A program made the translations under genes and the position numbers. Source: Candidatus Scybalocola fimicaballi (GTDB lineage Bacteria > Bacteroidota > Bacteroidia > Bacteroidales > Paludibacteraceae). Taken from it: a DNA stretch of 6,546 nt. The notes under the pieces are model-generated. The model was not told the DNA's origin. It was given only the letters and a program-made list of their open reading frames with translations, and made no database searches. Below are positions 1 to 5,578 of the stretch, piece after piece (the stretch's first letter is position 1; every line of letters begins with the position of its first letter). The stretch spans positions 1 to 6,546 of the forward strand of contig DCIP01000225.1 in the NCBI GenBank assembly GCA_002317115.1, read 5' to 3'.

Positions 1-160
1 TCTCGAATTCAGGCACCTGATAACGCAATATCTGAAGATCGTAGAATTTCTCCACGTCGTATTTGAAATTCATTTCCATATCTGATGATTCATTTTTTAC
101 TGTATTTCCGCATCCCGACAATGCAGCCGACGCGATAATACCCAATATTAGTTTTTTCAT
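1..160 (-). CDS. Putative dipeptidyl-peptidase III (M49) lipoprotein, N-terminal part only
   Basis: The gene starts with ATG at 160 and runs off the window, leaving 53 codons. Residues 1-17 are a lipoprotein signal peptide: MKK, a hydrophobic stretch, then the lipobox L-S-G-C with the lipidated cysteine at 17. After a polar linker comes a segment of the type DLQILRYQVPEFE (about residues 41-53). From memory this resembles the start of the mature Bacteroides M49 dipeptidyl-peptidase III, a zinc peptidase that removes dipeptides from peptide N-termini and is sometimes misannotated as dihydrofolate reductase in this phylum. The zinc motif HEXXGH would lie outside the window, so the catalytic assignment rests on the N-terminal resemblance alone. 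The start ATG overlaps the stop of the preceding gene by one base (TAATG), which points to co-transcription and translational coupling. The protein should be anchored in the outer or inner membrane facing the periplasm or the cell surface. The lipoprotein call is firm; the family call is moderate. Confidence 0.68.
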   Translation of the reverse strand, partial: MKKLILGIIASAALSGCGNTVKNESSDMEMNFKYDVEKFYDLQILRYQVPEFE

Positions 161-969
161 TAGTCTTTATTTCTTACATCAACATTATCGTTGTAAAACC
201 ACTTGCCTTCGTGAAGATTATAGGTGTCGTAGGTGAAATCCGGACCATAATAGGAAGGGATATCAGTGAACATCATACTTTCTGGCACAAGATGGTCGAA
301 CACAATCATTTTAGCCGCATCGTCGTAATTCAAAGCGATCTTACCCTCAGAATTATACTGGAAGACGTGGCGGCTCCACGTCTGTCTGCCCTTCTTTTTC
401 AACACCTGTTTGCCAAATGAAGGTCTGCCCGAACCGTCGACGCGTAGGACATCAATCAGTTTATAGTGTGAAATTGCCGACAGTCCGGCCCAACCGAGCA
501 CGATATAATATTCATCGCGACGATACTTAACGTGGGCTATCTTATAGTAGAGAGCTCCATACCAGTTTGTACGCTGGATTCTATCTGTAGGCTGAGGCAA
601 GAAAGGAGATTTCTTGATAATAAGAGTCTCGACGCGAGAACCTTTCCTCAACTTTGTCTGGACAATCGATCCATAATGATAGCTTTTGTCGGCCAACTGG
701 AATGCCCACGAATAGATGCAAACCTTATTGTCGTCGGACAACACACGTCCCATTTCTGGATAATTAAGCGTTGGCGCGAAAGATTTCGTCTTTTTCAGAC
801 TATCCGACAAAATCTTCTCAGCCCTCTTGCTAAGTGAAATTTTTTGGGCATCAGCCACAGAGTCACTTTTCAGCGAAGCAAAAATATCATGCAAGTTTTC
901 CTGACCATAAGACGAATGGCATAGGATGACAAGCAATAGAACATTAATTAGTTTATACAAATTTTGCAT
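160..969 (-). CDS. Conserved exported protein of unknown function (Bacteroidales)
   Basis: This 269-residue protein has an N-terminal signal peptide: MQNLYK, a hydrophobic core at about 8-17, and a likely cleavage after the small residues S-S-Y-G near 22. There is no lipobox cysteine at the cleavage site and no further membrane span, so the mature protein is probably periplasmic or secreted. The mature part has a charged region at 30-65 (many Lys, Asp, Ser). A beta-rich region follows, including YYIVLGWAG (154-162), KLIDVLRVDG (170-179), MIVFDHLVPES (221-231), YYGPDFTYDTY (240-250) and a C-terminal GKWFYNDNVDVRN. From memory, similar uncharacterised Bacteroidetes proteins carry comparable LGW, FDHL, YGPD and GKW-DVRN blocks; I know no function for them. 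The next possible Met is residue 72, so ATG 969 with its signal peptide is the only sensible start. The stop codon overlaps the ATG of the downstream lipoprotein (TAATG), suggesting the two are made together. No catalytic motif is evident. Confidence 0.85.
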   Translation of the reverse strand: MQNLYKLINVLLLVILCHSSYGQENLHDIFASLKSDSVADAQKISLSKRAEKILSDSLKKTKSFAPTLNYPEMGRVLSDDNKVCIYSWAFQLADKSYHYGSIVQTKLRKGSRVETLIIKKSPFLPQPTDRIQRTNWYGALYYKIAHVKYRRDEYYIVLGWAGLSAISHYKLIDVLRVDGSGRPSFGKQVLKKKGRQTWSRHVFQYNSEGKIALNYDDAAKMIVFDHLVPESMMFTDIPSYYGPDFTYDTYNLHEGKWFYNDNVDVRNKD

Positions 970-996
970 TTTGCATTCTCATTTAGCATTTAACAT
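963..996 (-). repeat. Degenerate 7-base tandem repeat carrying the start codon of the 269-residue gene
   Basis: Read on the minus strand, five consecutive units each begin with ATG, at 996, 989, 982, 976 and 969. Four are 7 bases long and the middle one (982-977) is 6. The pattern is roughly ATGnnAA, and the last two units are identical (ATGCAAA). The final ATG is the start codon of the exported-protein gene. The ATG at 996 is in the same frame but meets a TGA after five codons. The 976 and 982 ATGs share another frame and end at a TAA within the first codons of the gene. The array fills most of the gap between the terminator and the gene. Confidence 0.7.
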
Positions 997-997
997 A

Positions 998-1025
998 AAA
1001 AGGCGGACCGTAAAGTCCACCTTTT
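998..1025 (-). terminator. Intrinsic terminator after the T9SS three-module gene
   Basis: On the minus strand an 11-pair stem (AAAAGGTGGAC pairing with GTCCGCCTTTT, including one G-T wobble) closes a 6-base loop TTTACG and runs into a T-rich tail. It lies 27 bases after the stop codon of the upstream secreted-protein gene. On the plus strand the wobble becomes a C-A mismatch, so the hairpin is best formed in minus-strand RNA, matching the direction of the genes. It separates the secreted pair from the next two genes. Confidence 0.85.
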
Positions 1026-1052
1026 ATATCAATAGTGCATTTCTGCAAATAA

Positions 1053-2018
1053 TTATCGCTTGATAACAAGGCGACGTACAGAAGTCTCACCAGCGCACTC
1101 AACAATCACCTGATAATCACCAGGAGCCAAATCCTTGACATTCATATTGACCTTGCCTTCGACTGGAAGCTGCTGAACAGCTTCTGCAACCACCTTACCA
1201 GAACGAGCCACGATTGACACGTTTGCTCTTGAACCAGTCTTATCCTCGATATTGACATCAAAGTTAAACATGGTTGGATTAGGAGATAGAGACACGTTGT
1301 CTCTCCAGTGCACATTACCAGTTGCGTAGCTGTAAACAAATGGAATACCGTAATCTACATTCCAGTTACCATTCTGATCCTGAGTACGGATATACAATGT
1401 ATGATTACCCTCCTTCATCGAGCCTGTATTGATCTGGAAAGCCACGTTAGATCCGAAAGCTGTGGCAGCCTTACCGTTACCCTCACCTGGGTCCTTATCG
1501 ATATAGAACTCAGCACGCTTCACCTGACCAACGATTGGAAGGTAAACGTAAGGAGTGCTGAATGCTGATGTCCAAGTGTTATTGATAGACAACGCTCTTG
1601 AATACAACTCGTGGAAACCAGGCTGCAACTTTGACAAGTCGGTTTCATTGATTACCAAAGCAGCAGTAGCGTCGGCAGAAGTCTCTACAAACTTACCCTT
1701 ACCCTCACCTGGATCTGAATCGAAGAAATACTCAGATCCTACAATCTCAGAGCTCTTCTCAAACATAGTGACTGGGATTGCCACACAGTGTGACCAACCA
1801 TCATAGTTCTTACCTCTTACATATAGAGTATGGAAACCATTGTTCAAGTTTCTTACCTTAGCCTTGAACTTGATTGTTCCGTTAGTAGTAACACCAGCCT
1901 TGTAGCCCTTACCAAAACCAGGATCCTCATCAAAGAAATACTCAGTAGTGATAACCTCTGCAAATGCGCTCGACATTGCAATCGCTACAGCATATATAGA
2001 TGCAAATATCTTTTTCAT
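1053..2018 (-). CDS. Secreted protein with three tandem EYFFD/DPGxGxG modules and a T9SS type A sorting domain
   Basis: The 321-residue protein has a Sec signal peptide (1-20, cleavage after S-A-F-A). Three homologous modules follow at about 21-86, 91-157 and 166-229. Each opens with an E-Y/F-F/Y-F/I-D-x-D-P-G-x-G-x-G motif (26-38, 96-108, 170-182) and later has G-F/N-H-x-L-Y-x-R (61-68, 134-141, 204-211) followed by W-(S/T/N) near 75, 149 and 219. Residues 242-321 form a T9SS type A C-terminal sorting domain: it opens with SLSPNP (243-248), has a central SIVARSGKVV strand pair, a GDYQVIV strand (300-306) and a basic RRLVIKR end. T9SS cargo of this type crosses the outer membrane and is normally released from its sorting domain and attached to the cell surface. 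The Asp-rich DxDPGxGxG loop could bind calcium, but that is inference. The gene starts 2 bases after the stop of the beta-helix gene, so the two are surely co-expressed. An intrinsic terminator follows. No catalytic residues are evident, so adhesion or structure is more likely than catalysis. Confidence 0.9.
   Translation of the reverse strand: MKKIFASIYAVAIAMSSAFAEVITTEYFFDEDPGFGKGYKAGVTTNGTIKFKAKVRNLNNGFHTLYVRGKNYDGWSHCVAIPVTMFEKSSEIVGSEYFFDSDPGEGKGKFVETSADATAALVINETDLSKLQPGFHELYSRALSINNTWTSAFSTPYVYLPIVGQVKRAEFYIDKDPGEGNGKAATAFGSNVAFQINTGSMKEGNHTLYIRTQDQNGNWNVDYGIPFVYSYATGNVHWRDNVSLSPNPTMFNFDVNIEDKTGSRANVSIVARSGKVVAEAVQQLPVEGKVNMNVKDLAPGDYQVIVECAGETSVRRLVIKR
1332..1958 (-). repeat. Three in-gene tandem repeats encoding the 70-74-residue modules
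   Basis: The three modules of the T9SS protein correspond to about 1761-1958, 1548-1748 and 1332-1523. The repeated motif starts lie 70 and 74 codons apart. DNA identity is mostly eroded, but the 14 bases ttaccctcacctgg (plus strand) recur exactly at 1477-1490 and 1699-1712 (222 bases = 74 codons apart), both in the DPGEG loop. This indicates that modules 2 and 3 are related by duplication or kept similar by selection or recombination; module 1 (DPGFG) is more divergent at the same site. Confidence 0.8.
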
Positions 2019-2020
2019 GA

Positions 2021-2980
2021 TTATTTCTCCATTTTATATTTGATTGTAACCTCAAGACCTACACTCTGGTTGGCCTCGTTTGCTGCGACATAGCTCTCGA
2101 TAACAGGAGTGTCCTGCAAACCGCTTGTCACGTATGGCATAGCACCACCGTAAGCTCCGACCTGGTCGCCATCCGACGCCATATCATAAAGTTTACTTGT
2201 CTCCTTAATCTTATAATTGCAGTCTAATGAGAAATCAGGATTTGTCATCTCAGGACGGAAATCTCCATTGAAGTTGTTCAAGAACGAACATGTGTTTGTT
2301 CTCGACTTCTTAAGGTCGTAGTTCATCACATTCTCAATCAATGTGCAGAATCTTAGGTTGTAGACACCACCGAATCTGTTGAACTTACCGAATGTGTTGC
2401 GCTCAATACGCGATCTTTCCATGCTGCTCACAACACCACAGATAATATTGTTTGAGATATTGACGTTCTGAGGGAATCCGTTACCCTGGACATTTCCTAC
2501 AATGAAATTCTGGCGAATAATACAACCGTTCACTGTGTCCGCGACCTCGACAGCATTCTGAGATCCAGCCAAAATCTGACATTTTGCGATTGTACACTCA
2601 TTACCGAAAATCTCAACATTGTTTAGTACCAATCCGGAAAGAGTAACATTATTGCTGATGATACGTAGTGGACTTGCGATGAAGCTCTCGCCTGTAGCAT
2701 AGTTCACCACTTTATTCTCTTTATACAAATATCCTGGACCAATAATTGTAATTGGCTTTGTGATTCTGATTGGATCAAAACCGTAAGCGTCACCTGGACC
2801 ATATTCTGTACCCGATGCCTCAACGTAAATTGTGTCGCCAGCGGCACAGTCCAACAAAGCATTCTCAAGTGTGCTGTATTCCGCATTCACTTCAGGAGCA
2901 TTACATACTCGCTTGATTCTTGCATGCGATGCCATCGTTAGCAAGAAGGACCCAACTATTAATAATACTAATTTCTTCAT
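2021..2980 (-). CDS. Secreted right-handed parallel beta-helix protein
   Basis: The 319-residue protein has a Sec signal peptide (1-20, cleavage after A-S-H-A). An AGDTIYVEASGTEYG segment (47-61) and PITIIGPGY (76-84) are typical of the first rungs of pectin-lyase-like beta helices. From about 100 to 240 it shows short turns of alternating hydrophobic strands with Asn/Cys ladders, such as NNVTLSGLVLNNVEI (110-124), CIIRQNFIVGN (153-163), NVNISNNIICG (172-182) and RIERNTF (191-197). The segment SKLYDMASDGDQVGAYGG (262-279) resembles the DG-x-x-(I/V)-GA-(Y/F)-GG block that often closes such helices in Bacteroidetes. A short beta tail follows (VGLEVTIKYK). No T9SS sorting domain is visible, so it may be periplasmic or exported with its partner. 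No acidic polysaccharide-lyase active site is recognisable, so lyase activity is not claimed. The stop lies 2 bases before the start of the T9SS module protein, indicating joint translation. ATG 2980 is followed at once by the signal peptide and is preceded by the AT-rich gap. Confidence 0.87.
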   Translation of the reverse strand: MKKLVLLIVGSFLLTMASHARIKRVCNAPEVNAEYSTLENALLDCAAGDTIYVEASGTEYGPGDAYGFDPIRITKPITIIGPGYLYKENKVVNYATGESFIASPLRIISNNVTLSGLVLNNVEIFGNECTIAKCQILAGSQNAVEVADTVNGCIIRQNFIVGNVQGNGFPQNVNISNNIICGVVSSMERSRIERNTFGKFNRFGGVYNLRFCTLIENVMNYDLKKSRTNTCSFLNNFNGDFRPEMTNPDFSLDCNYKIKETSKLYDMASDGDQVGAYGGAMPYVTSGLQDTPVIESYVAANEANQSVGLEVTIKYKMEK

Positions 2981-3056
2981 TATTATATTTTCGTTTTGCC
3001 AATCAATATATAATTACTGCAAATTTGTATAAAAAAAGTCATATTTCTATACAAAT
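2981..3056 (-). promoter_or_regulatory. Probable promoter/leader region of the beta-helix operon (weak match)
   Basis: This AT-rich gap precedes a change of gene type from envelope metabolism to secreted surface proteins, so a promoter is expected. The Bacteroidetes consensus is TTTG, about 19-21 bases, then TAnnTTTG. On the minus strand CAAATTTG (3027-3020) matches the -7 element at all but one fixed position, and a TTTG lies upstream (3055-3052), but the spacing is 24 bases, longer than normal. The leader before ATG 2980 would be about 30-35 bases. No clear terminator follows the UbiA gene, so read-through from upstream is also possible. Confidence 0.35.
3023..3056. repeat. 9-bp perfect inverted repeat in the beta-helix operon upstream region
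   Basis: ATTTGTATA (3023-3031) and its exact reverse complement TATACAAAT (3048-3056) are separated by 16 bases. The arms overlap the candidate promoter elements. Spacing and position would suit an operator for a dimeric regulator. The spacer is not followed by a T tract on the minus strand, so a terminator is less likely. The sequence is AT-rich and a chance palindrome cannot be excluded. Confidence 0.5.
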
Positions 3057-3108
3057 CGACAAGAATATATCAACAATTCCGCCTTTTTATTTAAATTTTT
3101 ATCCTACT

Positions 3109-4080
3109 TCATTCGAAATAATATCCCAACACCACAACAAAAAGTGTCATCATCGCCACAATCGCATAGACAATACCTGTGCTGATCACGTAATCAAGTC
3201 GGATTTTGCTTTTATTCAGTTGGTAAATCAAGGCTATAGCAAGCGAGGCGACAGGAATCAAGAAGTAGTTGATGGCTTTTGTGGAAAGATACGCTGTCGA
3301 CTCTAATGCCATTTTCCCAAAAATCACAACAGCCAAGACAGCCACCACATAGCACACTACCTTGGCCACCGTATGTCCATAGACAATCGGCAATGTATGG
3401 CACTCCATCTCTCGCTCCCCCTTCTCCTCAATCATGGCTCTGATAATGTCGACGATAATGGCACACATCGCAAGCAACAATCCAAACATACCTGCTTTAG
3501 CAAGCACCTCTTTCAAGAATGCTGACAATGCCGCCATCTGCTCTTCGCTGATTTGCATCGCAACCTCATTCATGAGCATAAACCAGTTGTCGTACATGCA
3601 GACAATCACAGGAATCATGGCCACTGAAATCGCCAGCAACAGGCTTCCCCACGTCGTTCGCTTGTAGCTCGATGAATAAAACCACAACACTCCGATCACT
3701 GCAACAAACACAAAGAAATAGTCTAATGCCGACGCGATGTAGCTCAAAATACCTGCAAAAAGAATAGCAAGGGCAGTGACTCCTACATATAGATTAAAGA
3801 TGGTGTCGCGAGAGACAAACAAATCGACTGTACGTGTGATAGGTCGGTTGATTCGGTCAATCTTGACATCAAAATAATCGTTAACAAAGAATCCACCCAA
3901 CGTGACGAACACAGTTGCCAAGACGCAGAGTGTCAACGGCAGTGCCCCCATCTGCACCTCACCGTCGGCGTGCTGGATCATAGGCTCCACAATACTGAAG
4001 TGAGTAACAAGCTGTATTGCCACAACAAGAAACAACAGTGGCAGGCGAGTAAATCTAATTATATTAGTCAATGTCTTCAT
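3109..4080 (-). CDS. UbiA-family membrane prenyltransferase with atypical second Asp motif
   Basis: This 323-residue integral membrane protein has about nine hydrophobic segments. The first UbiA-family motif is intact: NDYFDVKIDRINRP, with N67, D68, D71 and D75, which bind the Mg2+-diphosphate of the prenyl donor. The YSSSYKRTTWGS block (135-146) matches the family YSxxxKR region, but Ser replaces the usual Asn after Gly. The second Asp-rich motif, normally like KDxEDxxGD before a TLP sequence, reads R-A-M-I-E-E-K-G-E-R-E here (214-224) before HTLPIVYG, so most expected Asp residues are Ala, Glu or absent; D211 lies just upstream. Bacteroidetes relatives are usually annotated geranylgeranylglycerol-phosphate geranylgeranyltransferase, but the true substrate is unknown and MenA-like activity cannot be ruled in or out. 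The gene starts 6 bases after the antiporter stop and closes the envelope gene block. The family is certain; activity is uncertain. Confidence 0.9.
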   Translation of the reverse strand: MKTLTNIIRFTRLPLLFLVVAIQLVTHFSIVEPMIQHADGEVQMGALPLTLCVLATVFVTLGGFFVNDYFDVKIDRINRPITRTVDLFVSRDTIFNLYVGVTALAILFAGILSYIASALDYFFVFVAVIGVLWFYSSSYKRTTWGSLLLAISVAMIPVIVCMYDNWFMLMNEVAMQISEEQMAALSAFLKEVLAKAGMFGLLLAMCAIIVDIIRAMIEEKGEREMECHTLPIVYGHTVAKVVCYVVAVLAVVIFGKMALESTAYLSTKAINYFLIPVASLAIALIYQLNKSKIRLDYVISTGIVYAIVAMMTLFVVVLGYYFE

Positions 4081-4086
4081 ATCTGC

Positions 4087-5040
4087 TTAAAACAAATCTT
4101 TCACGATATTGTAAACCATATATGCAAGGTAGATGCTGACAAGCACGCCTCCTTCCCATCGCTCCACCTTCTTGTCTGTGATACAGAAGATGTAAGCAAG
4201 GATACAGACTCCCATATTGATTCCGCAATCAATCAAAGTGGCATTAAGATTCGCGTCGCCAATAGCTATTGGAGTGATCATTCCTGAAATACCCAAGATA
4301 CATAGGATATTGAAAATGTTAGATCCAATCACATTACCCATCGCCATATCATTCTGTCCCTTCTTTGAAGCCGTGTATGAAGTGACAAGTTCAGGCAATG
4401 ATGTTCCGATCGCACAGATTGTGAATCCGATTAACTTCTCACTCATACCAATTGAGTTTCCAAGATATTTTGCAGACTCCACAACCAAGTCTCCACCAAG
4501 CACAATGGCAATTGCTCCACCGATAATCCAAAGTGCACATTTCCACGCCACAAATGCGTCCTCTTCTTCCTCTTCTACTCCAGCCTCCTCAGGATGCTTC
4601 TTAGTGTCGATGATCGTCCATACAATATAGCCAATCAAACAAGAGAACAAGATGCCCGCTTCAACTCGGCTGACATCAGCATCCGACATCAAAAATACTG
4701 ACAGCAATGTCATTGCCGCAATCGACACGGGATAATCGCGTCGCAACAAAGTCTTTGTCACTGGAATCGGATTGATCATGGCACACACACCAAGCACAAC
4801 CATAAGGTTGAAGAAGTTGGACCCTAACACATTTCCAATAGCCAATGAGTTTGATCCAGATGTGGCAGCAGTGATACTCACCGCCAACTCCGGAGCGCTT
4901 GTGCCTAACGCACATATTGTCAAACCTACAATGAACGCAGGAATATTGAAGCGTTTAGCCAAACTTGACGCACCGTCAACAAAGAAATCAGCTCCTTTAA
5001 TAAGGATAAAAAACCCTACCAACAGTAGAGCTATTTTCAT
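4087..5040 (-). CDS. Calcium/sodium antiporter (CaCA superfamily, YrbG type)
   Basis: From ATG 5040 this is a 317-residue inner-membrane protein with about ten membrane spans. It carries both inverted alpha repeats that define the family: alpha-1 with GTSAPE (46-51) and GNVLGSNFFN (69-78), alpha-2 with GTSLPE (212-217) and GNVIGSNIFN (235-244). The Glu of each GTSxPE and the Asn/Ser of each GSN form the ion site in this superfamily. An acidic loop between the halves (about 151-161, five Glu in a row then Asp) could sense or bind cations. It exchanges Na+ (or H+) for Ca2+. I chose ATG 5040 because MKIALLLVGFFILIKGAD is a normal family start. ATG 5055 (in TAATATG, 1 base after the kdsC stop) and TTG 5067 are in-frame alternatives that would add 5 or 9 residues. 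The gene sits between kdsC and UbiA with gaps of 16 and 6 bases, so it belongs to the same operon. Confidence 0.93.
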   Translation of the reverse strand: MKIALLLVGFFILIKGADFFVDGASSLAKRFNIPAFIVGLTICALGTSAPELAVSITAATSGSNSLAIGNVLGSNFFNLMVVLGVCAMINPIPVTKTLLRRDYPVSIAAMTLLSVFLMSDADVSRVEAGILFSCLIGYIVWTIIDTKKHPEEAGVEEEEEDAFVAWKCALWIIGGAIAIVLGGDLVVESAKYLGNSIGMSEKLIGFTICAIGTSLPELVTSYTASKKGQNDMAMGNVIGSNIFNILCILGISGMITPIAIGDANLNATLIDCGINMGVCILAYIFCITDKKVERWEGGVLVSIYLAYMVYNIVKDLF

Positions 5041-5056
5041 AATTACTATTCCCATA

Positions 5057-5578
5057 TTACCAACCAAATGCTACTTTGTCATCCATCCATTTGCCTTGTG
5101 CCTTCATCACTTGCTCGATGACGTCGCGTCCGCAACCTTCTCCAGCTTTTTTATCCGACACATAGCAACTTATATTTTTTATCTCTGGTGCCGCATCTGC
5201 AGGACAACATGGGAAACCGCACTCCTTCATCACTTCGTAATCAGGAATGTCGTCGCCCATATACATGACTTCTGCAGCCGACAAATTATTCTTCTCAAGA
5301 AAATCGTGGAAATCTTTGATTTTCACAGCCGATGCCATATAGACGTCCTTGATGCCCAAACCTACAAATCGTTTTCTCACAGCCTCAGTCTTTCCTCCCG
5401 TGATAATAGCAAGAGAATAACCTTTCTTCACGGCATACTGTATGGCATAACCGTCCTTGATGTTCACAACACGCATCGGCTCTCCACTCGGATGAAGAGG
5501 AACTGTGGCGGAAGATAACACTCCGTCGACATCAAAAACGAATGCTTTTATTTTATCAAGATTCTCTTTGAAATTCAT
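5057..5578 (-). CDS. kdsC: KdsC-like HAD phosphatase (3-deoxy-D-manno-octulosonate 8-phosphate phosphatase)
   Basis: From ATG 5578 the protein has 173 residues, the normal length for capless type C0 HAD phosphatases. Motif I is FDVDGVL (15-21; D16 nucleophile, D18 acid/base). Motif II is the Thr of IITGGK (58-63). A conserved Lys lies in the KIKDF segment (86-90), and motif IV is [11 protein letters not shown] (107-117; D109/D110 hold Mg2+). The C-terminal [11 protein letters not shown] (145-155) matches the family AGxGAVRE tail that reaches into the neighbouring subunit in the tetramer. It should dephosphorylate Kdo-8-phosphate to Kdo for the LPS inner core in the cytoplasm. A close relative acting on the nonulosonic sugar KDN-9-phosphate exists in Bacteroides and cannot be excluded. 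The open frame extends to 5635, but the MNFKENL start fits the family better. Its first 23 bases overlap the 3' end of the DUF2520 gene, indicating translational coupling. Confidence 0.88.
   Translation of the reverse strand: MNFKENLDKIKAFVFDVDGVLSSATVPLHPSGEPMRVVNIKDGYAIQYAVKKGYSLAIITGGKTEAVRKRFVGLGIKDVYMASAVKIKDFHDFLEKNNLSAAEVMYMGDDIPDYEVMKECGFPCCPADAAPEIKNISCYVSDKKAGEGCGRDVIEQVMKAQGKWMDDKVAFGW

Noticed and set aside
1332..1958. CRISPR-like or satellite repeat array.
   Set aside because: The spaced similarities are in-frame protein modules 70-74 codons apart; there are no short identical repeats with unique spacers.
2021..2980. Beta-helix protein as a pectate lyase.
   Set aside because: The fold signature is present, but I see no catalytic Asp/Arg cluster or pectate-lyase motif, so an enzymatic call is unsupported.
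3090..3108. Possible terminator after UbiA formed by the A/T-rich ATTTAAAT palindrome.
   Set aside because: The palindrome has no GC stem and no loop of usable size, so it does not meet the pattern of an intrinsic terminator.
2920..3306. Plus-strand open frame of 128 codons spanning the gap before the beta-helix gene.
   Set aside because: It overlaps the 3' end of UbiA and the 5' end of the beta-helix gene, has no family resemblance, and its composition reflects the AT-rich gap.
5041..5067. Upstream extension of the antiporter to TTG 5067 or ATG 5055.
   Set aside because: The extra residues (VGNMGIVI) precede a normal family start. TTG 5067 would overlap kdsC. ATG 5055 remains possible but is less typical.
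4772..5518. Plus-strand open frame of 248 codons.
   Set aside because: It lies antisense to the antiporter and kdsC genes, whose family motifs are clear. Its translation is low in recognisable domains and rich in His/Ile/Ser, typical of a reverse-strand shadow.
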